Below, one piece after another: positions 35,852-45,450 of a stretch of 64,000 bases of DNA (the first letter of the stretch is position 1; each line of letters starts with the position of its first letter). The stretch spans positions 744,001 through 808,000 of the forward strand of contig NZ_LXWK01000011.1 in assembly GCF_001669775.1 (NCBI RefSeq). Reading direction: 5' to 3'. This stretch comes from Rheinheimera sp. SA_1. GTDB taxonomy: Bacteria > Pseudomonadota > Gammaproteobacteria > Enterobacterales > Alteromonadaceae. The translations under genes and the position numbers were made by a program. A model generated the notes under the pieces. It saw only the letters and a program-made list of their open reading frames with translations, was not told the origin of the DNA and did no database searches.

Positions 35852-37702
35852 TTAAGCCTTAAACCGGTCCACCGTGTGATGTAACCGGGCTGCCTGCGCC
35901 GCCACTTCTTCGCTGATTTGCGCATTATGCTGGGCAATCACCAAAGACTCCTGCGAAATATCACGAATCCGCACTACGTTTTTATTCACTTCAGAAGCGA
36001 CATGACTTTGCTCTTCAATTGCCGTCGCAATTTGCGTGGTCATGTCCATAATGGTACTGACATCCAGCGTAATGGCCGACAACAACTTACTGGCCATCCC
36101 GGCCTGTTGGACACTGCTGGTGCCCTGTTCACGGCAGCTATTCATCGACTGCACTATGGCTTTGGTGCGGCTCTGTAAGCCAGTGATGATTTGTTCAATT
36201 TGCCGGGTCGATTCGGCTGTGCGCTGTGCCAGACTTCGCACTTCATCAGCGACCACGGCAAAACCACGGCCTTGTTCGCCAGCCCGGGCTGCTTCAATCG
36301 CTGCATTAAGTGCCAATAAATTGGTTTGTTCGGCAATACCGCGAATGACATCAAGTACCGAACCAATGGTAGTACTGTCTTTTTCCAATTCGCCCATCAC
36401 TAACGCTGCTTGTTCTAAGTCCGCAGACAAGCTGCTGATCCTGGCCACTGTTTGCTCAACTTCTTTCATACCATGACTGGCATTGCGATTGGTCGCTTCA
36501 GCTTTGTTGGCTGTGTTTTCGGTATTGTTGGCAATTTCGTCGATGGTGGCGCCCATTTCGGTGACAGCGGTAGCCACCATGTCACTTTCCATTTGTTGTT
36601 GACCCATGCCGCGACTGGTATCAGCGGTAGATTTAGCCAGCTCTGCGGTCGCCACATCGAGCATTTCGAGCGCTTGATTGACACTACGTACTAAGTCCTG
36701 AAAGTCACTCAGCATATGGTTAAAATCAGTGGCAAGGGCCGTCATTTCATCATTGCCCTGCACCTCGACTCTTTGCCGGAAATCGTTGTCGGAGCGGATC
36801 AGTCCGATGGTCCGACAAACATTGGTGATCGGCTGCACGATACTACGGCTGGTTAGCATCACCAGAATCAACACGGACACCAGCACAAGTACAAACAACG
36901 CGAATGCGATGCTTTGGGTCATTTGCACGGCGGTATCAACTGCTTTTTCAGCGTCTTGCGACATCCGCTGCAAACTTTGTTCTGTTTCATGGATGGCAGA
37001 ACGCATTTGTTTCATCACGCCCTGTTCCTGATCCAGTCCTATTGCTTGTTGCCCTTGTACCAGCGCGACAAAAGCCTGTTGGTATGCAGCAGCGGCTTGT
37101 TGTAATGCGCTTTGATCTAACATGCCATTAAACCGACTAAATTCAGCCTGAAATGCATCCAGATACTTTAGATCCAGTCGCAACATAAAATCTTTTTCGG
37201 CACGGCGCAGCTGCAACAAACTCACCAGCATTGCATCATTTTGCACTTGTTTAAATTGTTGCTCCAACTCATGAGCGGCTTTGCGTAAGCCGCCATAAAG
37301 GCCAGACTGAGGATCCAGCCCAACCTGCTGCCACAAGCTGACGGCCTGATCAAACTGCTGCTGATATGCTTCAGTTTGACGGGCAAAATCGTCCAGCGGC
37401 GCAGTATCGATATCAGCGTCTTGCAGACCTTGTTTTAAGTGATTGATATGGCTTTGTAGTTCTTTAAATACCTGATGGTATTTTTCCTGATAAGACAATT
37501 CACGGCGCATTAAAAAGTCTTTTTCATGGCGCCGCAGGGTGAGTACATCGGTTTGCAGAGTCGCAATATCAAGGCGAAGCGCCGATAAATTGCTTTGTTG
37601 GCTGCTTTGATAAATCAACAGCAACAACATGATCAACATCGCCACCCCAACCGCAATGGCATTGATTAACAGACGCTGTTTGATTGAAAAATTTCGTAAC
37701 AT
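35852..37702 (-). CDS. Methyl-accepting chemotaxis protein with HBM-type sensor domain
   Basis: A chemoreceptor with TM1 at about residues 12-33, TM2 at about 262-285, a HAMP domain (about 286-340) and a signalling domain whose hairpin tip is [22 protein letters not shown]. The periplasmic part has two copies of an EKDF motif ([10 protein letters not shown] near 60, [10 protein letters not shown] near 170), the mark of the helical bimodular (HBM) domain, which binds organic acids in Pseudomonas McpS. The ATG at 37702 gives 616 aa; an in-frame TTG at 37714 lacks a binding site. The ligand is unknown. Confidence 0.88.
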   Translation of the reverse strand: MLRNFSIKQRLLINAIAVGVAMLIMLLLLIYQSSQQSNLSALRLDIATLQTDVLTLRRHEKDFLMRRELSYQEKYHQVFKELQSHINHLKQGLQDADIDTAPLDDFARQTEAYQQQFDQAVSLWQQVGLDPQSGLYGGLRKAAHELEQQFKQVQNDAMLVSLLQLRRAEKDFMLRLDLKYLDAFQAEFSRFNGMLDQSALQQAAAAYQQAFVALVQGQQAIGLDQEQGVMKQMRSAIHETEQSLQRMSQDAEKAVDTAVQMTQSIAFALFVLVLVSVLILVMLTSRSIVQPITNVCRTIGLIRSDNDFRQRVEVQGNDEMTALATDFNHMLSDFQDLVRSVNQALEMLDVATAELAKSTADTSRGMGQQQMESDMVATAVTEMGATIDEIANNTENTANKAEATNRNASHGMKEVEQTVARISSLSADLEQAALVMGELEKDSTTIGSVLDVIRGIAEQTNLLALNAAIEAARAGEQGRGFAVVADEVRSLAQRTAESTRQIEQIITGLQSRTKAIVQSMNSCREQGTSSVQQAGMASKLLSAITLDVSTIMDMTTQIATAIEEQSHVASEVNKNVVRIRDISQESLVIAQHNAQISEEVAAQAARLHHTVDRFKA

Positions 37703-37828
37703 AACCAAGCCCAATTAACGGATATGAACGTTAAGCATAGGAAATAAATAATGAAATGGCGAACAGAGAGCTGTGAAAATACCTTCGATAATCTGAATTC
37801 CCGATCCAGGGAACTCAGTCTAATCAAG

Positions 37829-39826
37829 CTAATTATTCTTTAGCAGTGCTAATGCCTGTAGTTCAGGCAAAGGTTTGGCAATCAGGTAGCCCTGTACTGC
37901 ATCACAAGCCATATGTCGCAGTAGACCCAGCTGATTTTCATCTTCCACCCCTTCGGCCAGAATACGTTTGCCAAGACCATGTGCCAGCGTAATCATGGTT
38001 TTGACAATCATCATATCTGAGTCGCTGCTCGCCATATCAGTGATAAAACTGCGGTCGATTTTGATTTTATCAATCGGCATTTTGCGCAAATAACCCAACG
38101 ACGAATAACCGGTACCAAAATCGTCAATCGACACCCGGATCCCCATCTGCTGCAGTTCAGTGACAAAGTTGCTGCCTTTTTCCATATCGCCCATCGCAGT
38201 ATTTTCGGTAATTTCCAATTCGAGCATAGTGGAAGGCACCTGATACTTCTGCAAAAGCTTTTGAATATTCTGCTTTAAACCATCTTGTTCAAAATGGATG
38301 GGCGACATATTCACCGCTACCGGTGTCAGAATATTCTGACTTTTCCAGCGACCTAAAGTAGCCACAGCTTTATCCAGAATTGCCAGATCCAACCTTTGAC
38401 TCAATCCAAGCTGCGCCACGGCCGGTAGAAATTGCCCCGGCATCTGTAGTCCACGTTGTGGATGTTGCCAGCGCACCAAGGCTTCAAAAGCGTCAATCCG
38501 TTGTTCACGCAGATTAAATTGCGGCTGGAAATATAATACAAACTGATCTTGTTCGATGGCAGTAATCAGCTCTTTTTCCAGCAGTAATAACCGGGCAGAC
38601 TCTTCTTCCATCCCACTATGATACTGCACCCAGCGTTGTTGCTGTCGTTTCGCCTGGTGAAAAGCAATGTTGGCTTTTTGCAATAAAGTTTCGGCGTTGC
38701 TGGCGTGATCCGGACTCATCGCCACGCCCATACTGGCGGTAAGTTTCAGCAAAGAAGATTCAAAACTAAAAGGTTTTTCTATCTGTTGTTCAATATGTTG
38801 CAGGCTGAATTGCCGTTGTTTTTCGGTTTGGACATCAGAAAGAACCAGCGCGAAAATATCACCACCGGTGCGGGCGATAAAAATCGGTTTTAAGATACTG
38901 GCTTCAAATCGCCGGGTGACTTCACGCAGAATGCGGTCCCCTTGTTTTAAACCGACCGATTCGTTAATCGTTTTAAAGCGGTCGAGCCCCACCATAATCA
39001 ACAGCAAAGGCTCTGGATGATGCAACATCAGCTGATTCAAATCCTGCAATAAAGCGTCACGGTTCAGCGCGCCAGTCAGATGGTCGTGGCTGTCCAGATA
39101 ACGGGTTTTGGCTGTCAGGTGCATGTTCGCCGTGCGTTCGTCTTCCTGCAACCAGATGATCAAACCCAAGCCAAGAATGGTCTGACAAAACAGTTCCAGA
39201 TGTTTGCTAACAATCACCACCCGGTCAAAGGTTTCGCCAGTACCCAGCCATACCGATACCAGCGCCACCAGCACAAATTGAGCCCCCCACAGCAAGACGC
39301 TGCTGGCGACCAATTTGGTGACAAAGATTTTATTCTGCAGCGAAAACAACCAGATGCCGGCAACTAACAAAGCGGAACCAATAAACAACAGCCGCAGGTT
39401 AATTTGCAGATAGAGTTTCCACGGGTTTTCATGGCTATCAAAAGCAAACACAGCTACAGAAAACAAGGCGATCAGCCCCACCAGCCATAGCAACTGATTC
39501 ACCGTGCGTGATGGAATGCGTTCAGTGGTCACCGCCTCCCGGACGCCGACCAACACCCAGATAGCGAAGGCATAACAACTAAAAATATAACTGAATTCAA
39601 AGGCCAGCCGCAGGACCCGCCAATTCTGGTTATTGCCCCCTATAGTGCTGTAACCGGTCAGGCAAATCACATACGCTGCAAACACCAAAAAGGCTACCGA
39701 CCAGGATTTCAGATAATGACGTTGGTAAATGCGGTAAAAGTGCCACAACACCAGACTCAACACTAAGGCCAGCCCGGCTTGGATCAGGAACAACGACAAT
39801 CTGGCCAGGATGAGTTCTGTACTCAA
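37829..39826 (-). CDS. Membrane protein with degenerate GGDEF and intact EAL domain
   Basis: Probably a cyclic-di-GMP phosphodiesterase. About seven hydrophobic segments fill residues 1-215. A GGDEF domain follows (about 240-405) whose signature is GGDIF, so cyclase activity is doubtful. The EAL domain (about 420-665) keeps EALVRW, VAVNMSP, LEITENTAM, DDFGTGYSSLGYL, KIDRSF and AEGVED, all needed for hydrolysis. The TTG at 39826 has AGGGA at good spacing and gives 665 aa; an ATG at 39898 would add 24 residues but has no binding site. Confidence 0.85.
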   Translation of the reverse strand: MSTELILARLSLFLIQAGLALVLSLVLWHFYRIYQRHYLKSWSVAFLVFAAYVICLTGYSTIGGNNQNWRVLRLAFEFSYIFSCYAFAIWVLVGVREAVTTERIPSRTVNQLLWLVGLIALFSVAVFAFDSHENPWKLYLQINLRLLFIGSALLVAGIWLFSLQNKIFVTKLVASSVLLWGAQFVLVALVSVWLGTGETFDRVVIVSKHLELFCQTILGLGLIIWLQEDERTANMHLTAKTRYLDSHDHLTGALNRDALLQDLNQLMLHHPEPLLLIMVGLDRFKTINESVGLKQGDRILREVTRRFEASILKPIFIARTGGDIFALVLSDVQTEKQRQFSLQHIEQQIEKPFSFESSLLKLTASMGVAMSPDHASNAETLLQKANIAFHQAKRQQQRWVQYHSGMEEESARLLLLEKELITAIEQDQFVLYFQPQFNLREQRIDAFEALVRWQHPQRGLQMPGQFLPAVAQLGLSQRLDLAILDKAVATLGRWKSQNILTPVAVNMSPIHFEQDGLKQNIQKLLQKYQVPSTMLELEITENTAMGDMEKGSNFVTELQQMGIRVSIDDFGTGYSSLGYLRKMPIDKIKIDRSFITDMASSDSDMMIVKTMITLAHGLGKRILAEGVEDENQLGLLRHMACDAVQGYLIAKPLPELQALALLKNN

Positions 39827-39978
39827 GCAATTTTCCCTAATATATGAAGTGCTGAATGTAAAAATTAACACACTCATCAGATATTTGCACTTTGCCATCT
39901 TATAAAAGCCAGCTTGAGCTTAACGAGGATAAGTTTATACTGTGCTCTGGATCAATGACTTATCAGGTGGACTGACAG

Positions 39979-40464
39979 ATGCAATACAATACTTCTGAAT
40001 TATGTGATTTGTATGCAGACATGATTGATGTGGTGGAGCCACTGTTTGCCAACTATGGTGGTCGTCGCTCGTTCGGGGGCAAAATCCATACGGTTAAATG
40101 TTTTGAAGACAACGGCCTGGTGCGGCAGATGCTGGCTGAGCCGGGCGTTGGTAAAGTGTTGTTGATTGACGGTGGTGGTTCCGCCCGCCGCGCGCTGATA
40201 GACGCCGAACTTGCAACCATGGCGGCCGAGAATGGCTGGGAAGGCATAGTGGTTTACGGCAGCGTGCGCGATGTCGATACACTGGAAGACTTTGATATTG
40301 GCATTCAGGCGGTCAACGCCATTCCGGTCGGTGCTGACGATCAGGGTTTTGGTGAAACGGATGTACCGGTTTGTTTTGCTGGTGTGACTTTTCTGCCGGA
40401 CGATCATTTATATGCCGACAGCACTGGCATTATTTTATCTGCCGATGCATTGGATATTGAATAA
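39979..40464 (+). CDS. rraA: Ribonuclease E activity regulator RraA
   Basis: RraA binds RNase E and reduces mRNA decay. The protein (161 aa) follows E. coli RraA throughout: [23 protein letters not shown] at the start, [14 protein letters not shown] and VYGSVRDVD in the middle. AGGTGG lies upstream of the ATG. It is divergent from the EAL gene and 36 bases before hutG. Confidence 0.97.
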   Translation: MQYNTSELCDLYADMIDVVEPLFANYGGRRSFGGKIHTVKCFEDNGLVRQMLAEPGVGKVLLIDGGGSARRALIDAELATMAAENGWEGIVVYGSVRDVDTLEDFDIGIQAVNAIPVGADDQGFGETDVPVCFAGVTFLPDDHLYADSTGIILSADALDIE

Positions 40465-40500
40465 GCCGGATATTTTAACCAACCGACAACGCGCAACCCT

Positions 40501-41586
40501 ATGAATCATATTAAATCTTATCAGGCCGCCTCTTTGGCGGCCTTTCAACAACTGCGCAGCGGCGAAACCAGACTTGGTGAAACCCTGTTCTGGCCGGCGG
40601 CTGATGGTGATTTCAACACTGCTCTAAAACAAGCCAAAACCGCCGGCGTGCGTTTTGTGATCCTCGGTATCCCTGAAGATATCGGCCCCAGGGGCAATCT
40701 CGGTAATGGCGGCGCCGATCTCGGATTTACTGCTTTTTTAAAACGTTTCCTGAATTTACAAGCCAATCCTTTTGTTGATGGTTCGGGTATTTGGATTGCT
40801 GGCGAAATCCACTGCGATGATTTACAACAACAAAGCCAGAGTCTGGATGTAAAAGACCCGGTACAGCTTGCTGCTTTGCGTGCACTTTGTGCACAAGTCG
40901 ACGAGCGTGTGACGCCGGTGGTGCAGGCAATTTTCGCCGCCGGTTTATTACCAATCGTGATTGGTGGTGGTCACAACAATGCGCTGCCCATTTTACAGGC
41001 GCTGGCGCAGCAGACTGGCGCTGCGGTCAATGCAGTCAATCTTGATCCACATTGCGATTTTCGGCTATTAGAAGGCAGGCACAGTGGCAATGGCTTTAGT
41101 TATGCCAAAGCACAGCAGTGGCTTGATCGTTATTTTGTGGTGGGATTGCACGAGCTGAAAAATTCAGCGGCGGCCTTACGACAGATGCAGCAGGCGGGTG
41201 TTGGATTTTGCAGTTATCAGGATATTTATCTGCGGCAAAACTGTAGTTTTGAACAATCACTGCAGTTAGCGCTAGATTATTTCAACGCTGATCAGCCAAA
41301 CGACCTGCAACACAGCATTGCAACCCCCCTTGGTATCGAACTAGACACCGACAGTATCAGCATGATGCCGGTCAGTGCCTTCACCAATTGTGGTGTGACG
41401 GTCAGCAGCGCCGAGCGTTATGTGTATTATTTTGCCAGCTTGCCGCAAAGTCGTTATTTGCATCTGGCCGAAGCGGCACCGTCACAACATCCGGCGGGTT
41501 TAGCCGCGGGTATGTCGGAAGCTGGCCAAGTATTAACCGCGCTGGTATTGGCGTTTATTCAGGCTAAAACTGCGATTAGCAATTAA
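40501..41586 (+). CDS. hutG: Formimidoylglutamase (arginase family)
   Basis: It most likely releases formamide from formiminoglutamate, the last step of histidine breakdown. Arginase-fold metal motifs are present in variant form: GGGHNN for GGxHS, DPHCDFR for DAHxD, and ELDTDSI for the usual DxDxxDP. The length of 361 aa is somewhat longer than Bacillus HutG. Placement with hutICUH supports this role over arginase or agmatinase. The ribosome binding site is weak (CGCAACCCT before the ATG). Confidence 0.82.
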   Translation: MNHIKSYQAASLAAFQQLRSGETRLGETLFWPAADGDFNTALKQAKTAGVRFVILGIPEDIGPRGNLGNGGADLGFTAFLKRFLNLQANPFVDGSGIWIAGEIHCDDLQQQSQSLDVKDPVQLAALRALCAQVDERVTPVVQAIFAAGLLPIVIGGGHNNALPILQALAQQTGAAVNAVNLDPHCDFRLLEGRHSGNGFSYAKAQQWLDRYFVVGLHELKNSAAALRQMQQAGVGFCSYQDIYLRQNCSFEQSLQLALDYFNADQPNDLQHSIATPLGIELDTDSISMMPVSAFTNCGVTVSSAERYVYYFASLPQSRYLHLAEAAPSQHPAGLAAGMSEAGQVLTALVLAFIQAKTAISN

Positions 41587-41608
41587 ACGCTTTGACGTTC
41601 AGAAACAG

Positions 41609-41639
41609 CACCTTGTCGCCGGATGTTGGCAGCAAGGTG
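41609..41639. terminator. Hairpin between convergent hutG and an EAL gene
   Basis: CACCTTG/CAAGGTG stem with an inner GCC/GGC stem. No strong T-run is present, so it is a possible terminator of modest strength. Confidence 0.4.
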
Positions 41640-41645
41640 TCATGT

Positions 41646-43172
41646 TTAACGCTTTTGATGATGCTGATACTGTTTGACCCAGGCCGGTAACCCATGCAGC
41701 GCAAAAGGCCGCGAATATAAAAACCCCTGACCACGGTGACAACCCATTTGTTTGAGTTTGTCAGCAACCGCCTGTTCTTCAATCCCTTCCGCCACCACGG
41801 TCAACTGTAAATTCCTGGCCACATCCAAAATGGCTCCCGTGACAGCCGCCTGCGTGTCGGAGCGATGTAAACCGGCGATAAAGGAACAATCCACTTTCAC
41901 TTGTTGAATAGGGAGTTGGCGTAAATACCCTAAAGACGAAAACCCGGTGCCAAAATCATCCAGCGCCAATTGCACACCCAACTGATTCAACCGGTTTAAT
42001 ACATTCAGCGCTTTGCCAGGTTCAATCAGCAGCGCATCTTCTTTAATTTCGAGGATCAGTAACTTAGGGTCAACGTCAGCTTCTTCCAGCATCTGTTGTA
42101 ATTGTTCAACCAATTCAACCTGCATCAGATCACGGCTAGCCAGATTCACCGCCAGCGCAATTGAAAACCCATCTTGTTTCAGTTGCTGCATGATTTGCAC
42201 GGTTTGTTGCAACACCCACTGCGTCAGCGGATAAATCATGCCAATGGATTCAGCCAGCGGCAGAAAGTCTTTTGGCGCCAGTAAACCACGCTCCGGATGT
42301 TGCCAGCGTAACAATACTTCTGCCGCCAGTACTTGCTTATCAACAAGCTGGATCTGCGGCTGCACATCCAGTTGTAACTGCCGCTGTGATATTGCGACGC
42401 TCAGCTGCGACATCATCGTCAGTTTATCGTCGGTATAGGTTTGCATCTCTTCGGAAAATACCTGGGTATCGCTGTAACGCCACAAATGTTGTTGCAGCGC
42501 CTGATGGGCTTTGTCCAGTAGGTCATTCAGTAAAGTGCCGTGTTGCGGGTAATGCGCGACACCACTGGCAATGCGGTATTCAATCCCACAGCCGTGGATT
42601 AATAAAGGTTCCGGCACTTCATGCTCAATACGTTGCGCCAGATATTCGGCCAGATGTTGTTTGCGGCCGGCATTGACCCAGGCGGCAAAATCGACCCCGC
42701 CTAAATGCACAACCGAAGCGTACTGGCCTTGCCACTCTAACTGCAGCACATCAGGTTCGTTGATTAAATGCTGATTAATACGGGAGGCAATTTGCGTCAG
42801 CAACAGATTGCTGTTGCTATGACCCAACACTTTATTGATTTGTTCGAAGTCTTTGATTTTAAGCAGCAACAGCGAAAAATGCTGTGATGGCTGACGCCGT
42901 AACACCACTTCAAGCTGTTGCTCCAGCGCCAATTTGTTGGGATAACCGGTAATTTCGTCATGCAATAACCGAAAACTGTCTGGCGTCAGCGGTTGTAAAT
43001 CCAGTTGTTGTTGCAGTTTCTGCCGCTGCCGTTCAGCGCGTTGCCACAAGCCAGCCACCACCAGCATGCCAATCAACAACAACGGCAACAACCAATTGGC
43101 TTGCTCCACTAAATGTGACAAGGCGTATACAGGCCACACGCTGACACTCATCAGCAAAACTACTTTTTTCAC
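41646..43172 (-). CDS. Degenerate GGDEF plus EAL-domain protein
   Basis: Likely a cyclic-di-GMP phosphodiesterase or a cyclic-di-GMP-responsive regulator. One membrane helix lies at about residues 26-44 after a signal-like N-terminus. The GGDEF domain (about 70-230) is degenerate, with GGVDF at the signature. The EAL domain (about 260-500) has EVLLRW in place of EALLRW but retains AVNLAS, LEIKED, DDFGTGFSSLGYL, KVDCSF and AEGIEE, so it may still hydrolyse. The start is GTG. It sits between hutG and hutI on the opposite strand to hutG. Confidence 0.83.
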   Translation of the reverse strand: MKKVVLLMSVSVWPVYALSHLVEQANWLLPLLLIGMLVVAGLWQRAERQRQKLQQQLDLQPLTPDSFRLLHDEITGYPNKLALEQQLEVVLRRQPSQHFSLLLLKIKDFEQINKVLGHSNSNLLLTQIASRINQHLINEPDVLQLEWQGQYASVVHLGGVDFAAWVNAGRKQHLAEYLAQRIEHEVPEPLLIHGCGIEYRIASGVAHYPQHGTLLNDLLDKAHQALQQHLWRYSDTQVFSEEMQTYTDDKLTMMSQLSVAISQRQLQLDVQPQIQLVDKQVLAAEVLLRWQHPERGLLAPKDFLPLAESIGMIYPLTQWVLQQTVQIMQQLKQDGFSIALAVNLASRDLMQVELVEQLQQMLEEADVDPKLLILEIKEDALLIEPGKALNVLNRLNQLGVQLALDDFGTGFSSLGYLRQLPIQQVKVDCSFIAGLHRSDTQAAVTGAILDVARNLQLTVVAEGIEEQAVADKLKQMGCHRGQGFLYSRPFALHGLPAWVKQYQHHQKR

Positions 43173-43239
43173 TGCTGTAATCCGGCTTCGATCAGATAAT
43201 GCTGAGCTTACTCTTTTTCATTATTTTGTAAAGTCAGCC

Positions 43240-44478
43240 TCATCGGCGAACATTTACTTCTTTTCCATTAATTATCAATTGCTTAAGCTGGCTAACGCCA
43301 AACTGATAACAAAGCTCGGCTGGTTGGCTGATGGCATATAGGCCAAAATCGGCTCGGTGACCGGCCTGCAAGCTACCGCGGTCGGTTTTGCCAAGCGCTT
43401 TGGCGGCATGGACTGTCACGCCTAGCAAAGCTTCTTCCGGCGTTAAACGGAACAAGGTGCAAGCCATATTCAGCATCAGCGGCAGGTTACAAAGCGGCGA
43501 AGTGCCCGGGTTTAAGTCGGTGGACACCGCGATTGGCACCTGATACTGGCGCAGTAACTCAATAGGTGGCATTTTGGTTTCGCGTAAAAAGTAATAAGCG
43601 CCTGGCAACAGCACTGCGACGGTACCGGCAGCGGCCATTGCCTGCACATCGGCTTCGGTCAGATATTCAATATGATCGGCCGACAAACCGCTAAATTCAG
43701 CCACCAGCGAAGCACCACCAAGCGACGATAATTGCTCGGCATGGGCTTTCACCGGCAAACCCAGTGCTTTGGCTTTTTCAAACAAACGCCGGCTTTGCGC
43801 CACCGAAAAACCAATGCCTTCACAAAATACATCCACGGCATCGACCAGACCTTGTGCATGCAAGGCTGGTAACATGGTGTCCACGACCAAATCAATATAA
43901 CCCTCACTGTCGTTGGCAAATTCAACTGGCAACGCGTGCGCACCTAAAAAGGTTTTTTCGATTTGAATTGGGTGGTTTTCGTCGAGAATTTTTGCCACTT
44001 CGAGAATTTTTTGCTCAGTTTCCAGGTTCAAGCCATAACCGGATTTAATCTCCACCGTGGTCACGCCCTGACTGAGCAGTGCATTTAACCGGTCTTTCCC
44101 CAGTACAAATAACTCTTCATGCGAAGCTGCGCGCGTAGCGGCGACAGTCGATTTAATGCCACCACCAGCGGCGGCGATTTCCTGATAACTGGCGCCGTTT
44201 AAGCGCATTTCGAATTCATTGGCGCGACTACCGGCATACACCAAATGCGTATGGCAATCGATCAAACCCGGAATTAACCACTGGCCCTGACCGTCAAACA
44301 AAGGGGTCGCTAACAAATCACAAGGCGGCAGGTCTGCTTTGGGGCCACACCAGGCAATTAAACCATCTTTCACCGCCAACGCGCCATCGCGGATAGCGCC
44401 ATAGGGCTGGCCGTTGTCGGTCATCGTCGCTAGCTGAACATTATGCCAAATGGCGTCGAATTGCTGGTGTGCAGACAT
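43240..44478 (-). CDS. hutI: Imidazolonepropionase
   Basis: HutI hydrolyses imidazolonepropionate to formiminoglutamate, the third step of histidine breakdown. It is an amidohydrolase with [11 protein letters not shown], the inner motif [16 protein letters not shown] and [10 protein letters not shown]. The ATG at 44478 has GGAG upstream and gives 412 aa, the usual length. The frame stays open another 47 codons upstream because of a 15-base repeat, but that part is cysteine/phenylalanine-rich and unlike the family. Confidence 0.96.
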   Translation of the reverse strand: MSAHQQFDAIWHNVQLATMTDNGQPYGAIRDGALAVKDGLIAWCGPKADLPPCDLLATPLFDGQGQWLIPGLIDCHTHLVYAGSRANEFEMRLNGASYQEIAAAGGGIKSTVAATRAASHEELFVLGKDRLNALLSQGVTTVEIKSGYGLNLETEQKILEVAKILDENHPIQIEKTFLGAHALPVEFANDSEGYIDLVVDTMLPALHAQGLVDAVDVFCEGIGFSVAQSRRLFEKAKALGLPVKAHAEQLSSLGGASLVAEFSGLSADHIEYLTEADVQAMAAAGTVAVLLPGAYYFLRETKMPPIELLRQYQVPIAVSTDLNPGTSPLCNLPLMLNMACTLFRLTPEEALLGVTVHAAKALGKTDRGSLQAGHRADFGLYAISQPAELCYQFGVSQLKQLIINGKEVNVRR

Positions 44479-44497
44479 AGAAACTCCAAAGAAAAAA

Positions 44498-44557
44498 CAA
44501 AAACAACCAAACCGAAAACAATTAAGCCAAAAACAACTCGGCCAAAAACAACAGCAT
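44498..44557. repeat. Four 15-base tandem repeats in the hutI-hutC intergenic region
   Basis: Four units of 15 bases, each starting CAAAAACAAC (the second is CGAAAACAAT) followed by five variable bases. On the minus strand they would lie in the hutI leader as U-rich units. Because 15 is a multiple of three, they give a five-residue repeat (xCFWx) in the frame upstream of hutI, probably untranslated. Confidence 0.8.
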
Positions 44558-44660
44558 GATGAATATGTTAGCACCAACATCAGGGCAAACTGGCCAGTGG
44601 AGTTGCCAGTTTGCGTCAATTCGCACTGGTCGGCGCTGCAAATAATTCTACCGGATCCAC

Positions 44661-44672
44661 TTGTATATACAA
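44661..44672. promoter_or_regulatory. HutC operator
   Basis: The perfect palindrome TTGTATATACAA contains TGTA-N2-TACA, the motif bound by HutC in Pseudomonas. It lies 46 bases before the hutC start and about 180 bases before hutI, so it can control both divergent units. Confidence 0.8.
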
Positions 44673-44717
44673 CCAGATTCAGCTATTTTTCCGCCATCGA
44701 AGCTTTTGGAATGTCCC

Positions 44718-45443
44718 ATGACCAGCAGCACGCCCAAATTTGCCGCCATTAAAGAATTTATTTTCAGTCAGATTGAATCTGGCAATTGGCCAGAGCATAG
44801 CCGGGTGCCTTCCGAAAACGAGCTGTGCGAGCAATTTGCCGTCAGCCGAATGACCGCCCGCCGTGCGCTGCAAGAACTGACCGAACAAGGCGTGTTGTAC
44901 CGCACCCAGGGCGTCGGCAGCTTTGTCGCCAGCGCCAAGTCGCAATCTGCGCTGCTGGAAATTCGCAATATCGCCGATGAAATTCAGGCGCGTGGCCATT
45001 TTCATTCAGCCGAATTGGTCCAACTGACCGAACTACCATGCCCGACGGTTGTGGCCGGCGCTTTGGGTTTACAGCGCAATGAACCGGTATTTTTCTCGTT
45101 AATAGTTCATTACGACAATCAACAACCGTTGCAACTCGAAGCCCGTTTTGTCAATCCAAAACAAATTCCTGCTTATTTACAGCAGGATTTTGTGCTGCAA
45201 ACGCCGCATGAATACTTAAGTGCGGTGGCACCGTTAACTGAAGCCGACCACGTGGTGGAAGCCATTCTGCCGGACGAATTTACCTGTAAATATCTGAAAA
45301 TTAACAAAACCGAGCCTTGCCTGCGGTTAACCCGCCGCACTTTTAGTCGGGAAGGCGCCGTTAGTTTTGCCTATTTAACCTCCGCTGGCAGCCGCTACCG
45401 GCTTGGCGGTCATCTGAATATCAACACCTCAGCGAAAAAGTGA
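44718..45443 (+). CDS. hutC: Histidine utilization repressor HutC (GntR family)
   Basis: HutC represses hut genes until urocanate binds. An N-terminal winged helix (about residues 8-75, with [22 protein letters not shown]) is followed by a UTRA ligand domain (about 95-235). The ATG at 44718 gives 241 aa, the normal family length. An in-frame upstream start would place the coding region over the operator, which argues against it. It is 7 bases before hutU and so cotranscribed with it. Confidence 0.94.
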   Translation: MTSSTPKFAAIKEFIFSQIESGNWPEHSRVPSENELCEQFAVSRMTARRALQELTEQGVLYRTQGVGSFVASAKSQSALLEIRNIADEIQARGHFHSAELVQLTELPCPTVVAGALGLQRNEPVFFSLIVHYDNQQPLQLEARFVNPKQIPAYLQQDFVLQTPHEYLSAVAPLTEADHVVEAILPDEFTCKYLKINKTEPCLRLTRRTFSREGAVSFAYLTSAGSRYRLGGHLNINTSAKK

Positions 45444-45450
45444 GAACCCT

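Noticed and set aside
44479-44619. In-frame 47-codon N-terminal extension of hutI, rich in Cys/Phe
   Set aside because: Created by the 15-base repeat; the family starts at the ATG at 44478, which has a good GGAG site.
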